Positions 19,458 to 29,689 of a DNA stretch of 64,000 nt are shown piece after piece; within the stretch, counting starts at the first letter, position 1; every line of letters begins with the position of its first letter. The notes beneath the pieces are model-generated. The model was not told where the DNA came from. It saw only the letters and a list, made by a program, of their open reading frames with translations, and did not search any database. The translations under genes and the position numbers were made by a program. The stretch lies in assembly GCA_000831005.1 (NCBI GenBank), contig CP007152.1, forward strand, positions 558,001 through 622,000. The letters run 5' to 3'. Origin of the DNA: Marinobacter salarius. GTDB taxonomy: Bacteria; Pseudomonadota; Gammaproteobacteria; Pseudomonadales; Oleiphilaceae.

Positions 19458-20780
19458 ATGGCTTCACTGATACCCGTCAAGGAATTCAACGATCGCCGGC
19501 ACCGGCTGATGGAAAGAATGGCGCCGGATAGCATTGCCATACTGCCAGCCGCCCCTGAACGGGTGCGCAACCGGGATGTCCTGCATCCGTTTCGCCAGGA
19601 CAGTGACTTCCATTACCTGACGGGGTTTGGTGAGCCGGAAGCGGTCCTGGTTCTGATTCCCGGCCGGGAGCATGGAGAGTCCGTACTTTTCTGTAAGGAA
19701 CGAAACCCGGAAAAGGAGCTTTGGGATGGCTTCCTGGCAGGCCCCGAGGGTGCCATCGAGACCTTCGGCCTGGACGATGCCTTTCCCATTGCCGATATTG
19801 ACGACATCCTGCCCGGCATGATCGAAGGCCGCAGCCGGGTGTATTACCCACTGGGCAAAGATCATAATTTTGATGCCAAGGTGATGGACTGGGTCAAACT
19901 GATCCGCAGCAAGGTGCGTTCGGGGGCCCATCCGCCCGGCGAGTTCGTAGCCTTGGAACACTTGCTCCACGACCTGCGCCTGTACAAGAGCGCGGCGGAA
20001 ATCAAGGTGATGGCAAGGGCCGGCGAGATCAGTTGTGAGGCCCACAAGCGGGCGATGAAGAGGGCCGGCAAAGGGGTCTTTGAATATGCCCTGGAAGCCG
20101 AACTGATCCACACGTTTATGGAAAACGGTGCCCGCTCCACGGCCTATCCGTCGATTGTGGGGGGCGGCCAGAACGCCTGTATCCTCCACTACATTGAAAA
20201 CAGCGCCCCGTTGAACGATGGCGACCTGGTGCTTATCGATGCAGGCTGTGAACTGGAATGCTATGCCTCCGATATTACCCGTACCTTCCCGGTCAGCGGA
20301 AGGTTCAGCGATGAGCAGCGGGCCCTGTATGAAGTGGTGCTGGCGGCCCAGTACGCGGCCATTGAGGAAGTTCGTCCCGGGAATCACTGGGACCATCCCC
20401 ACCAGGCCGCACTGAAAGTACTTACCCAGGGCTTGATCGATCTTGGCCTGCTCAAGGATACGACGGTAGAGCAGGCCATCGAGGAACAGGCATTCAAGCC
20501 GTTCTTCATGCACCGTACCGGCCATTGGCTTGGCCTGGATGTGCATGATGTTGGGGACTACAAGGTGGGCGATGCGTGGCGCGAACTGGAGCCGGGCATG
20601 GCACTGACCGTGGAGCCCGGGCTATATGTGGCGCCGGACAACACCAGCGTGGATGCGAAATGGCGTGGTATCGGCATTCGCATCGAGGATGACGTGGTGG
20701 TGACGAAAGAGGGCTGTCGGGTACTCACCGAGGCGGTCCCCAAGACCATTCCCGAGATTGAAGCGCTGATGGCCGACTGA
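19458..20780 (+). CDS. pepP: Xaa-Pro aminopeptidase
   Basis: Cuts N-terminal residues before proline; two-Mn pita-bread fold. About 440 residues with an N-terminal creatinase-like domain and the metal ligands in LIDAGCELECYASDITRTFP (two Asp), MHRTGHWLGLDVHD (His), TVEPGLY (Glu) and GIRIEDDVVV (Glu). The ATG at 19458 is chosen because GGGAG sits five bases before it. It is followed by ubiH after two bases. Confidence 0.95.
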   Translation: MASLIPVKEFNDRRHRLMERMAPDSIAILPAAPERVRNRDVLHPFRQDSDFHYLTGFGEPEAVLVLIPGREHGESVLFCKERNPEKELWDGFLAGPEGAIETFGLDDAFPIADIDDILPGMIEGRSRVYYPLGKDHNFDAKVMDWVKLIRSKVRSGAHPPGEFVALEHLLHDLRLYKSAAEIKVMARAGEISCEAHKRAMKRAGKGVFEYALEAELIHTFMENGARSTAYPSIVGGGQNACILHYIENSAPLNDGDLVLIDAGCELECYASDITRTFPVSGRFSDEQRALYEVVLAAQYAAIEEVRPGNHWDHPHQAALKVLTQGLIDLGLLKDTTVEQAIEEQAFKPFFMHRTGHWLGLDVHDVGDYKVGDAWRELEPGMALTVEPGLYVAPDNTSVDAKWRGIGIRIEDDVVVTKEGCRVLTEAVPKTIPEIEALMAD

Positions 20781-20782
20781 CC

Positions 20783-22058
20783 GTGAACCAGCACGATACC
20801 GATATCATCATCGCCGGTGGTGGGCTGGCAGGAGCCACCCTGGCATTGGCGCTGGCGAGAACCTTGCCGCAACTGCGGGTGACCGTGGTAGAGGCGTTTC
20901 CGTTGTCTCCGGACGCCCTGCCTGACAGTTACCAGCCCAGCTACGATGCCCGCTCCACGGCGCTGGCCTGGGGCTCAAGATTGATCTTTGAAGAACTGGG
21001 CCTGTGGCAACGGCTTTCCGAGCATGCCACGCCCATTCGCCATATTCATGTATCGGATCGTGGGCATTTCGGGGCCACGCGCTTGAACGCCGCCGAGCAC
21101 CAACAGGAGGCTCTGGGCTATGTCGCGGACAACCGCTGGATGGGGCTGTGCCTGATGCGGGAACTTCTGCAGACCCATGTGGTCTGGGAAGCACCGGCGG
21201 AAGTGACAGCCATGCAGCCGCTATCGGAGGGTGTTCGCGTTACCCTGGGCGCCGACACGGGAAATCGGGAACTGACCGCGCAGTGCCTGATAGTGGCTGA
21301 CGGCGGCCGTTCCGGCCTGCGTGAAACACTGGCTTCCGGGTCAATGAACAGGCGTATGATCAGCATGCCTGATCGCCAATGTCTCCACCTCCCATAGTCA
21401 TGAGTTTACCGCGTTTGAACGTTTCACCGATGCTGGCCCCATGGCGTTGTTGCCTCACGGCTCGCCAGCTCGCGCCGGCACAAACGCCGCCCTGGTATGG
21501 ACGTTGAGCAGTAAGGCTCTTGATGAACTGCTGTCATTGGGCGATGACGATAAGTGCCAGCGACTGCAGCATCGTTTTGGCTGGCGCCTGGGGCGTTTTA
21601 CCCGCATCGGGGAATGCAGCCACTACCCGCTGACCCTGAAAACCGTGGATGAGGCGGTTCGCCCCGGTGTGGTGTTGGTAGGCAATGCGGCGCACACCCT
21701 TCATCCGGTTGCCGGTCAGGGCTTCAACCTGGCCTTGAGAGGCTGATGGCTCTGGTGGAACAGTTCCGTGTGGCTGTCGAGCAGCAGCAACCCCTGGGCA
21801 GCCTTGGCGTGCTTAACGCTTATCAGGCTCGTCATCGTCGGGACTGGCAACAGACTGCGCGGTTTTCCGACTCACTGATCCAGCTTTTCGGTAATCATCT
21901 ACCTGGTGGCCACCGCCCGCGACGCCGGCCTGATGGGGCTGGATCTGCTACCCGGCGCCAAGCGCTGGTTTGCCCGCCAGGCTATGGGCCTGGGTGGGCG
22001 CCGGGCCGAGCTTCGTACTCCTGACAACGTTTTCTCGGAACGCAATGACCATGAGTGA
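20783..22058 (+). CDS. ubiH: 2-octaprenyl-6-methoxyphenol hydroxylase (four frameshift sites)
   Basis: FAD monooxygenase of ubiquinone synthesis. Seen in order: FAD-binding IIIAGGGLAGATLALALA, the DG motif IVADGGRSGLRETL, and the second FAD motif VGNAAHTLHPVAGQGFNLAL. The reading frame slips near 21332, near 21370 and near 21741 (each one base lost in a G or C run) and again near 21902 (net one extra or two lost). Pieced together, the gene runs to a stop at 22058 and gives about 425 residues, the family length. Its end overlaps the next hydroxylase start. Conserved sequence on both sides of every slip argues for read error more than gene decay. Confidence 0.85.
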
Positions 22059-23271
22059 GCAACCGCAATTCGATATCCTGGTGGTTGGCGGCGGCATGGT
22101 GGGCTCGGCCCTGGCGCTGGGTTTGTCTCGGCAGGGCTGGAACGTCGGCTGGTGGAAGGTGCCGACCGAAAGGCCTTGATGCAGGACCCCGAAGAAGCGC
22201 TATCTGTGGAAGATTTCGACCCCCGCGTGAGCGCCATTTCGGTCGCCAGCCAACGCCTGCTGGAACAGTTGGGGGTATGGCCGGACATAACCGCTGGTCG
22301 TCACTGTCCCTACCAGACGATGACGGTGTGGGACGGCGATGGCACCGGCCGCATCCAGTTCGAGGCGGCAGAACTTCGCGCCCCGGCGCTGGGCACGATC
22401 ATTGAGAACCGTCGAATTGTGCGGGCACTGTTTGATGCTCTGGCTGACAGCGCTGTGACCCTGATTGACGGGGTCAGGGTGAGTGGCTGGTGGCAGGACG
22501 GGCACACGCGAGGCATCCGCCTGGAAGACGGCCAGACCTTCGGCGCCAGGCTTGTAGTGGCGGCGGACGGTGCCCACTCCCGATTGCGCCAGTGGGTGGG
22601 GCTACCGACCCGCGAGTGGGATTACGGCCAGCAGGCCATCGTATGCACCGTTCGAACGGCCCAGAGCCACCGTTATACGGCCTGGCAACGGTTCTCGCCC
22701 ACAGGGCCTCTGGCTTTCCTGCCACTGTTGTCAGAGTCCGGCGATGAGCATTTTTGTTCTATTGTATGGTCCCAGGATACCGAAGAGGCTCGGCGTCTGA
22801 TGGGGCTGGATGACCATGCCTTCAAAGCGGAACTGGAACGAGCGATAGAGCGTGAACTGGGCGCAGTGGATCTGGTCTCGCGTCGCTACGCGTTTCCTTT
22901 GCGTCAACGCCATGCCAAGGAATACATCGCTCCTGGCTTTGCGCTGGTGGGAGATGCTGCCCATACCATTCATCCCTGGCCGGCAGGGGGCGAATCTGGG
23001 TTATGGGGATGTTCGTGCGTTGCTGGATGAACTTGCCAGTGCCCGGAGCAAAGGCATTGATCCAGACAACGAGCTTGTTCTGGCTCGCTACCAGCGCCGT
23101 CGCAAGGGTGAGAACCTCGCGATGATGGCGGCCATGGAAGGTTTCAAGCAACTGTTTGGCCGCGATGAGTTGACCCTGCGTTGGCTCCGCAACACCGGCA
23201 TGCGCTGGCTGAACCAGCTTGGGCCGATCAAGAATCGTATTGCCGCCGAGGCCATGGGGCTGGATGCCTGA
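22051..23271 (+). CDS. ubiI: UbiI-like FAD monooxygenase (three frameshift sites)
   Basis: Paralogue of UbiH. N-terminal FAD motif ILVVGGGMVGSALALGLSRQ, VVAADGAHSRLRQW, and, after repair, GDAAHTIHPLAGQGANLGYG. One base is lost near 22150 (ggctgg for ggcctgg) and two between 22975 and 22990 (ccctgg and ggcagg). Repaired length about 407 residues. The symbol rests on the pepP-ubiH-ubiI gene order; UbiF-like specificity cannot be excluded. Confidence 0.82.
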
Positions 23272-23323
23272 GTATGGTTTGCAGGGCGCACTATAAACAT
23301 CGTTGAACCAAAAGGAATTCGTT

Positions 23324-24237
23324 ATGGCTGCCAGCAGTCTCCTCGTATTGATTGATGACATCGCCACGGTTCTGGACGATGTGGCGTTGATGACCAAGGC
23401 GGCCACCAAGAAAACCGCCGGCGTGCTGGGGGATGACCTTGCGCTTAATGCCCAACAGGTGACCGGAGTGAAACCTGCGCGGGAACTGCCGGTGGTCTGG
23501 GCGGTGGCGAAGGCTCGATGCTCAACAAGGCCATCCTGGTTCCGGGCGCTCTCGCCATCAGCTTCTTCGTGCCCTGGTTGGTGATTCCCCTGCTGATGCT
23601 GGGTGGCGCCTTTCTCTGCTTTGAGGGGTTTGAAAAAATCGCTCACCGGTTCCTCCACAGGCAGGAAGATGAACAGCACAAAGAAGAACTTCGCAACGCC
23701 CTCAAAAATCCCGAGGTCGATCTGAAAGCGGTTGAGCAAGACAAGATCAAAGGGGCGATTCGCACAGACTTTATCCTGTCGGCCGAAATCATAGCGATCA
23801 CCCTGGGAACGGTCAGTAGTCAGAGCATCGGAATGCAGTTCATGGTGCTGACGGTCGTCGCCGTAATGATCACCATCGGTGTCTATGGCCTGGTGGCCGG
23901 CATTGTGAAACTGGACGATGGCGGTCTGTACCTCAGCCAGAAAGAAAGTCCATTCGCCAGGCGGGTTGGGGAAGGCATCCTCTGGTTTGCTCCCTGGATG
24001 ATGAAAGCCTTGTCAGTGCTGGGCACCATCGCCATGTTCCTGGTGGGTGGCGGCATTCTCACCCATGGACTGCCACCGGTGTATGAGGCCATTCATCACT
24101 TTGTCGAAGGTTTTGGTAGTGTCGCCCAGGCCGTTATTCCGGTGCTTGCGGACGGCCTTTTCGGCGTTGTAGCGGGGGCTTTTCTGGTAGCGGTGATCAC
24201 ACCACTGACAAAACTCTGGAAGGCGCGTTCGGCCTGA
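23324..24237 (+). CDS. DUF808/YedI family inner-membrane protein (one frameshift)
   Basis: About 304 residues after repair. N terminus [20 protein letters not shown] is the family hallmark; several hydrophobic segments follow ([34 protein letters not shown]). The frame breaks near 23510 where AAGGCTCG should read AAGGGCTCG ([10 protein letters not shown]). ATG 23324 follows AAGGA at 8 bases. Function unknown. Confidence 0.88.
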
Positions 24238-24238
24238 G

Positions 24239-24958
24239 CTAAACGCAGGCGTCGAACAGGCGGCTGACCAGCACAGGTACGGCGGTCTCCACCCGGAGGA
24301 TACGGTTGCCAAGGTGTACCGCTTCGCAGCCCGCCTCGGTCAGCTTGTCGACTTCATACGGTATGAACCCGCCTTCCGGGCCAACGCACAGGGTGGCGGG
24401 TTCGTTGATGTGTGCCGGGCAGGGCGTGCTGGTGCCGGGGTGGGCCACCAGAGCACGGGTATTTCTCAGCAGGGCCGGCAATTCATCTTCCACGAACGGC
24501 TTGAACAGCTTGCGGACGTGCAGCCGGGGCAGGTGGGTGTCCCGCGCCTGCTCCAGGCCGAGTACCATGTTTTCCCGCAGATTGTCGTCCGACAGCCACG
24601 GCGTTTGCCAGAAGCTTTTTTCCACCTTGTAGGCATTGATCAGCCAGATATCCTTGACGCCAAGGGTTGCGCAGGTCTGCAGTACACGGCGGAACATCTT
24701 TGGCCGTGGCATGGCCAGGATCAGCGTCAAGGGCAGTGGGGCTGGCGGTGGTGTGGTTAATTCCACCTGGAGTACGGCCTCGGTATCGTTAAGCCTGACC
24801 ACGCGACCCGTGCCAATATCGCCGTCCACCAGGCCCACAGGTACCAGGTCGCCTTCCGCAACCTTCAGCACTGAATGCAGGTGTGCCAGCCGGCGGCCCG
24901 TGAGCACGGCTGTGTCCGTTGCCACGAAATCATCCTGAAACAGTAGCGCCAGGTTCAT
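24239..24958 (-). CDS. rsmE: 16S rRNA (uracil-1498-N3)-methyltransferase
   Basis: A 239-residue SPOUT methyltransferase with an N-terminal PUA-like part (LTGRRLAHLHSVLKVAEGD), ILAMPRPKMFRRVLQTCATLG, and the knot motif LCVGPEGGFIPYEVD, then GNRILRVETAVPV. Intact. It overlaps the end of tatC by four bases. Confidence 0.94.
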   Translation of the reverse strand: MNLALLFQDDFVATDTAVLTGRRLAHLHSVLKVAEGDLVPVGLVDGDIGTGRVVRLNDTEAVLQVELTTPPPAPLPLTLILAMPRPKMFRRVLQTCATLGVKDIWLINAYKVEKSFWQTPWLSDDNLRENMVLGLEQARDTHLPRLHVRKLFKPFVEDELPALLRNTRALVAHPGTSTPCPAHINEPATLCVGPEGGFIPYEVDKLTEAGCEAVHLGNRILRVETAVPVLVSRLFDACV

Positions 24959-25749
24959 TCGTTGGAGGCGTCCATTGCATCAGGGGCTTCCACCTCGCGC
25001 CTGGCGAGCCGACCAAACAGAATGCCGAGTTCAAACAACAGCCACATGGGCACCGCCAGCAGGGTCTGGGAGATGATGTCCGGTGGGGTCAGCAACATGC
25101 CGATTACGAAGCAGCCCACCACGATGTACGGGCGCTTCGCAGCGAGGTCTTCGGGCGTGGTGGCGCCAGTGAGAATCAGCAGTATGGTGGCGATGGGAAT
25201 TTCGAAGGCAACCCCGAAAGCGAAGAACATCTTCAGTACGAAATTGAGGTAGCTGCTGATATCCGGCAACTCAACAATGCCTTCCGGGCCGATGGCGGTG
25301 AAGAATCCGAACACCAGCGGGAACACCACGTAATAGGCAAAGGCCGCCCCCAGATAAAACAGGACGACCGACGTAAACAGTAAGGGGAACGCCAGTTTCT
25401 TCTCATGGGCATACAGGCCCGGCGCAATAAAACTCCAGAGCTGGTAGAGGATCACCGGAATGGCCACGAACACGGCTAGCACCAGGGCCAGTTTCAATGG
25501 CGCGAAGAACGGGGAGGTGATGTCCGTTGCGATCATGGTCTGGCCGACTGGCAGCAGGTCCCGCAAGGGTTGCGATATCAGCAGGTAGAGTTCATTGGCA
25601 AACGGGTAGATGGCGGCAAAACAGATGATCACCGCCAACACCATTTTCAGCAGGCGGTTGCGCAGCTCCAGCAAATGCTCGATCAGTGGCATTTCCGGCT
25701 GTGCATCTTCGGGACGTTGGGCGTTTTTGCCGTCGGGCTGGGTGGTCAT
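24955..25749 (-). CDS. tatC: Sec-independent protein translocase subunit TatC
   Basis: Twin-arginine signal receptor in the inner membrane; 264 residues with six hydrophobic segments. Conserved N-terminal EMPLIEHLLELRNRLLKMV, the periplasmic FAPLKLALVLAVFVAIPVIL, and the family Glu in GVAFEIPIATILLIL. It overlaps tatB by four bases. Confidence 0.96.
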   Translation of the reverse strand: MTTQPDGKNAQRPEDAQPEMPLIEHLLELRNRLLKMVLAVIICFAAIYPFANELYLLISQPLRDLLPVGQTMIATDITSPFFAPLKLALVLAVFVAIPVILYQLWSFIAPGLYAHEKKLAFPLLFTSVVLFYLGAAFAYYVVFPLVFGFFTAIGPEGIVELPDISSYLNFVLKMFFAFGVAFEIPIATILLILTGATTPEDLAAKRPYIVVGCFVIGMLLTPPDIISQTLLAVPMWLLFELGILFGRLARREVEAPDAMDASNE

Positions 25750-26249
25750 GAACGGTTATCCGGCGTGCTTTCCTGTTGTTTCGGGGTGCCATCGGCCGAA
25801 TGGTCGTGCGTGCTGTCATCCTCTCGTGGCGGATCATCAGGGGCCAGAGAGGCATGTCCGGAACCGTTGGCTGAGGTAGGGTCTTCCTCAGGGTCCATTA
25901 CGGGCTCTTCGGGTTCGGCAATCCGACGGGTCGCAGGTGCGGGCCGGTGTTTGGGCTTATCGTCGTCGGACAGAACCATGTGTTCGTATTTCTTGGCCTC
26001 GTCCAGGGCGCCGCGCACCGACTTCTGGACATCTTCCAGACCGACGTCGCCGGCTTTGCGCAGTTCTTCGCGAAGCTCTTCCGCCTTGAGCTGACGGTCG
26101 AGTTCCGAGGAGAATTGGCTCACCATGCGGCGGGCACCACCAATCCAGCGCCCGGCTGCCCGGGCCGCTGTAGGCAGCCGTTCGGGGCCGAGAACCAGTA
26201 ATGCAATGACGCCGCAGATCAGCAGCTCGACAAAGCCGATATCAAACAT
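25746..26249 (-). CDS. tatB: Sec-independent protein translocase subunit TatB
   Basis: A 167-residue protein with the N-terminal helix MFDIGFVELLICGVIALLVL, the hinge GPERLP, an amphipathic helix, and a long acidic, Pro-rich tail. Partner of TatC in signal-peptide recognition. Ten bases after tatA. Confidence 0.95.
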   Translation of the reverse strand: MFDIGFVELLICGVIALLVLGPERLPTAARAAGRWIGGARRMVSQFSSELDRQLKAEELREELRKAGDVGLEDVQKSVRGALDEAKKYEHMVLSDDDKPKHRPAPATRRIAEPEEPVMDPEEDPTSANGSGHASLAPDDPPREDDSTHDHSADGTPKQQESTPDNRS

Positions 26250-26259
26250 TCAGCCCGTC

Positions 26260-26496
26260 TCAGCTGTGGGACTTGTCCCGTGGCTTTTCTTCGGCGCGGG
26301 CTTCATGAGCTTTCGCGTCGGCATCGTCTGCAATGGCGTCCGGGTCATCGTCCTTCTTGTCGTCTTCGTTCATGGATTTTTTGAACCCACGAATGGCACC
26401 GCCGAGATCCCCGCCGATGTTGCGGAGCTTTTTGGTTCCGAACAACAGGATAACAATGCCAAGTACGATTAGGAGTTGCCAGATACTGATGCCCAT
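26260..26496 (-). CDS. tatA: Sec-independent protein translocase subunit TatA
   Basis: A 78-residue pore-forming subunit: membrane helix [18 protein letters not shown], hinge and amphipathic helix [20 protein letters not shown], then a charged tail. First gene of the tatABC set, following hisIE. Confidence 0.95.
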   Translation of the reverse strand: MGISIWQLLIVLGIVILLFGTKKLRNIGGDLGGAIRGFKKSMNEDDKKDDDPDAIADDADAKAHEARAEEKPRDKSHS

Positions 26497-26584
26497 GCCG
26501 GGACCCTCGTCTTAAGGTTTCTGTTACGGTTGATTGTACGCCACTTCGGGGGGCTTCCGGAAACCCTCTTCAGGGTTGCCCGGA

Positions 26585-26914
26585 TCACTGTTCCCGGGAG
26601 GCTTTTTCTTCAAGGCCAGACAGGTCAAATCGGCTGGCGAGCTCGTCGATGACGTCCTTGGGGCCAAGGCCAAGCCGGGACAGCATCACCATGCTGTGAA
26701 ACCAGAGGTCGGCGGTTTCATAAACCACGTCCCGGGTTTCACCGGAGTGCTCCGCGTCCTTGGCGGCCAACAACGTCTCGGTGCACTCTTCCCCTACCTT
26801 TTCCAGGATCTTGTTGAGCCCCTTCTGGTGCAGGCTGGCGACATAGGAGGTTTCCGGATCGGCCTCCTTGCGGGCTTCCAGCACCTGGGCCAATTGCTCA
26901 AGAATGTCACTCAT
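26585..26914 (-). CDS. hisE: Phosphoribosyl-ATP pyrophosphatase
   Basis: Second step of histidine synthesis. About 109 residues, with [34 protein letters not shown] and [20 protein letters not shown], the metal-binding helices of the MazG-like fold. The ATG at 26914 overlaps the end of hisI by eight bases. Confidence 0.95.
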   Translation of the reverse strand: MSDILEQLAQVLEARKEADPETSYVASLHQKGLNKILEKVGEECTETLLAAKDAEHSGETRDVVYETADLWFHSMVMLSRLGLGPKDVIDELASRFDLSGLEEKASREQ

Positions 26915-27344
26915 GGTTGCTACCTCCCTGTTTGTCACCGTAAATAGCGCCGGGATCCCGCAGAACCGGATCCACGCTCGTCCATTGCCCGCCTTCCAGT
27001 TTGCGATAGAAGCAGCTTCGTCGCCCGGTGTGGCAGGCGATACCGCCTTTCTGCTCAACCTTCAGAAGAATCACGTCTTCATCGCAGTCCAGCCGGATTT
27101 CCGAGATCACCTGTTGGTGCCCGGAGGTTTCCCCTTTGCGCCACAATTTGCCGCGGGAACGGGACCAATATACGGCCTGGCCTTCTTCAGCGGTCAGCCG
27201 GAGCGACTCTGCGTTCATCCAGGCCATCATCAGGATGTCGCCGGTAGCGGCGTCCTGAGCAATGGCAGGTACCAGCCCATCCGCATTCCAGCGGATTTCC
27301 TCTAACCAGTCAGGCGTCCCGACTCTAGCGTTTGAATCTTGCAT
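26907..27344 (-). CDS. hisI: Phosphoribosyl-AMP cyclohydrolase
   Basis: Third step of histidine synthesis, Zn-dependent. 145 residues with [52 protein letters not shown] and the Cys/His segment [14 protein letters not shown]. Separate from hisE, as usual where hisIE adjoins tatABC. Confidence 0.96.
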   Translation of the reverse strand: MQDSNARVGTPDWLEEIRWNADGLVPAIAQDAATGDILMMAWMNAESLRLTAEEGQAVYWSRSRGKLWRKGETSGHQQVISEIRLDCDEDVILLKVEQKGGIACHTGRRSCFYRKLEGGQWTSVDPVLRDPGAIYGDKQGGSNHE

Positions 27345-27358
27345 TTAGATGACTTCCG

Positions 27359-27886
27359 TCAGTTTTTCCGTTCATGGCCTACAACCAGCCAGGCCGCCAC
27401 GGCCAGTAGAGCCCAACCATGAACGGGCATGGTCTGTGCGAGGGTGGCAAGGTCGTGGTCGAGGCTCAGCCAGGCCACCCCCGGCTGGGGCAGGCGGCCG
27501 CGTTCCGGGTCCGGCGTCGCTGCCAAAGCCACCGGGGTGTCATGCCCGGCCAACCGTGCAGCCAGATCCAGGGGAAACGATGGGGTGTCCGCCGCAACGC
27601 TGATTACCCACTCGTGCCCCTGTTCGGCTGCCCAATCCATGCCCGCCAGAACCCCCGCCAGCGGGCCGGGAAAATCGCCGATGGAATCGGCTACCACCGG
27701 CAACCCCAGATCCTCAAACCGGCTCAGGTCGCCATTGGCGTTCAACACTACGGCATCCACCTGTGGCGTGATTCGATCAATAACCCGCTGGATCAGCGAC
27801 TGATTACCCAGCATCAATCGTCCCTTGTCACCGCCGCCCATCCGGTTGGCCTGGCCGCCCGCCAGAATGACCGCGCACTCAGTCAT
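27359..27886 (-). CDS. mobA: Molybdenum cofactor guanylyltransferase
   Basis: MobA adds GMP to molybdopterin for bis-MGD enzymes such as formate dehydrogenase. N-terminal VILAGGQANRMGGGDKGRLML is the nucleotide-binding signature; FPGPLAGVLAGMDWA and VAADTPSFPLDLAARL follow. At 175 residues it is slightly short and its last part aligns poorly. Another frame reads TEKLTEVI and stops at 27345, right before hisI, which suggests a slip near the 3' end. It overlaps fdhD by eight bases. Confidence 0.85.
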   Translation of the reverse strand: MTECAVILAGGQANRMGGGDKGRLMLGNQSLIQRVIDRITPQVDAVVLNANGDLSRFEDLGLPVVADSIGDFPGPLAGVLAGMDWAAEQGHEWVISVAADTPSFPLDLAARLAGHDTPVALAATPDPERGRLPQPGVAWLSLDHDLATLAQTMPVHGWALLAVAAWLVVGHERKN

Positions 27887-28748
27887 GCCCGGCCCCTTTT
27901 CGACGGTGTTTTTTGTCCTCATCAGGAACCTGTGACAAGTCCTGATCGAACACCAGACGGTGCTGGCCGCTGAGGCAGGTAAACTTTTTACCGCGCATCC
28001 GACCGATCAGGGTCAATCCGACCTGCCGTGCAATATCGACGCCCCAGGCGGTAAAACCGGACCGGCTGATCAGGGTCGGGATCCCCATCAGGGACGTTTT
28101 GATGACCATTTCGGAGGTCAGTCGGCCTGTGGTGTAGAGGACTTTGTCGGCGGCGGTGATTCCGTTCAGGTACATCCATCCTGCGATCTTGTCCACCGCG
28201 TTGTGGCGTCCGACATCCTCCATGTACGCCAGAATCTGGCGGTCCTGACAAAGAACCGTGCCGTGAATGGCACCGGTTTCCATGTACAGGCTTGGGGTAT
28301 GGTTGATCTGGTAGGAGAGATCGTAAAACGTGCTGGTGCGCACCGGTGTGTCCGGTAGCGACAACCCGTCAAGCCCCGCCATCATGTCACCAAATACCGT
28401 GCCCACGGCGCAGCCGGACGTGCGGGTTTTCTTTTCCAGTTTGTCCTCGACATCGGTAACACCTGCAGTTCGGACCACTGCGACGTCCAGCTCTTCGTCG
28501 AAGTCAATCCTGGTGACCTGATCGGTTTCTTTCAGCATGCCCTGATTCAGGAGAAAACCGAGGGCCAGATACTCCGGGTGATCGCCAATGGTCATGGCGG
28601 TGACGATTTCCTGGCTGTTCAGATAGATCGTCAGGGGGCGCTCTTCGATCACGCTGATGGACTTTGATTGACCGTTTTCATCAACGCCCTCGACGGCGCG
28701 GGACAGACGAGGGTCTTTGGGATCGGGCAGTATCGGATTAATGGTCAT
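27879..28748 (-). CDS. fdhD: Formate dehydrogenase accessory sulfurtransferase
   Basis: FdhD transfers sulfur to the Mo/W cofactor of formate dehydrogenase. 289 residues with ISVIEERPLTIYLNSQEIVT, TSGCAVGTVFGDMM, YMEDVGRHNAVDKIAGWMYL, LTSEMVIKTSLMGIPTLISR. Only one Cys is visible in the SGCAV loop where E. coli has a CxxC pair. Linkage to tungstate uptake genes suggests a tungsten-dependent formate dehydrogenase elsewhere in the genome. Confidence 0.95.
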   Translation of the reverse strand: MTINPILPDPKDPRLSRAVEGVDENGQSKSISVIEERPLTIYLNSQEIVTAMTIGDHPEYLALGFLLNQGMLKETDQVTRIDFDEELDVAVVRTAGVTDVEDKLEKKTRTSGCAVGTVFGDMMAGLDGLSLPDTPVRTSTFYDLSYQINHTPSLYMETGAIHGTVLCQDRQILAYMEDVGRHNAVDKIAGWMYLNGITAADKVLYTTGRLTSEMVIKTSLMGIPTLISRSGFTAWGVDIARQVGLTLIGRMRGKKFTCLSGQHRLVFDQDLSQVPDEDKKHRRKGAGHD

Positions 28749-28813
28749 TGTTGTTATAGCTCTTCCAGGAACGCCACGGATTTGAATATCGATGCACGTC
28801 CCCAGAGATTAGC

Positions 28814-29620
28814 CTATTTGGCATTCGGGAAAAACAGCTGTTGTCCGTCCACCTCGAAGTCCGCGATCGCTTGCTGGCCATCCCCGGAAATCAGCCAGTT
28901 ATGCCATTGTTTCGCCAGATCGTGTTTAAGGTGCGGGTGCTTCTCTTCGGAGATCAGCAAGCTACCATACTGGTTGAACAGCACTTCGTCGCCGGCAAAA
29001 AGCAGCGTCAGGTTCTGGCGGTTGCCAAACGCCACCCAGGTGGCGCGGTCCGACATCACGTACGCATCCATGGCCGCAGCGGTGTTGAGCGTTGGCCCCA
29101 TGCCGCTACCGAGTTCGCGGTACCAGTCGCCGTCGGGTCTGACGCCGGCGTTCTCCCAGAGGCGCAGCTCGGCGCGGTTGGTGCCGCTGTCATCGCCGCG
29201 TGAGGTGAAGGGTGCCTTGGCATGGGCAATCGCCGCGAAGGCCTCGGCGGCACTTTGTGCTTTCCCGATATTCGCCGGATCGTTCGCAGGGCCAATCAAC
29301 ACGAAATCGTTGTACATGACATCGGCCCGCTCGCTGGCGAAGCCGTTTTCGACAAAGCGTTTTTCCCCGGCGGTATCGTGTACCAGGAGGCTGTCGGCGT
29401 CGCCGCGGCGGGCGATTTCAAACGCCTGACCGGTGCCCACCGCCACCACCCGCACGTCGATGCCGGTGGCCTCTTCGAACTGCGGTAAAATGGCGTCGAA
29501 CAGCCCCGAATTCTGGGTTGAAGTCGTTGAGGCCAGGGTGATGTAGTCATCGGCATAAGCGCCGAGCGCCACGCTCATGCCGGTGACACTTGCGAGTACA
29601 AGGATTAATGCCTTTTTCAT
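28814..29620 (-). CDS. tupA: Tungstate ABC transporter substrate-binding protein
   Basis: Periplasmic protein of 268 residues with signal peptide (ALILVLASVTGMSVALGAYA) and the oxyanion motif LASTTSTQNSGLFDAI typical of TupA. Further conserved: AVGTGQAFEIARRGDAD, APFTSRGDDSGTN. Tungstate over molybdate is inferred from the TTST motif and tupBC neighbours. The operon order here is tupB-tupC-tupA. Confidence 0.92.
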   Translation of the reverse strand: MKKALILVLASVTGMSVALGAYADDYITLASTTSTQNSGLFDAILPQFEEATGIDVRVVAVGTGQAFEIARRGDADSLLVHDTAGEKRFVENGFASERADVMYNDFVLIGPANDPANIGKAQSAAEAFAAIAHAKAPFTSRGDDSGTNRAELRLWENAGVRPDGDWYRELGSGMGPTLNTAAAMDAYVMSDRATWVAFGNRQNLTLLFAGDEVLFNQYGSLLISEEKHPHLKHDLAKQWHNWLISGDGQQAIADFEVDGQQLFFPNAK

Positions 29621-29689
29621 CTTGCTGTCTCCTTTTGCGTGTTTCGAACGTCCAATGAGTAACGCGTCGGCAAAACCGTCAGAGCCGAA

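Noticed and set aside
19464..20546. Long open frame (360 codons) on the minus strand
   Set aside because: It lies wholly antisense to pepP, whose motifs are complete; the frame follows from codon bias in GC-rich DNA and has no ribosome site or family motif.
22822..23739. Open frame of 305 codons on the minus strand across ubiI and DUF808
   Set aside because: It spans two real genes on the other strand and shows no recognised domain.
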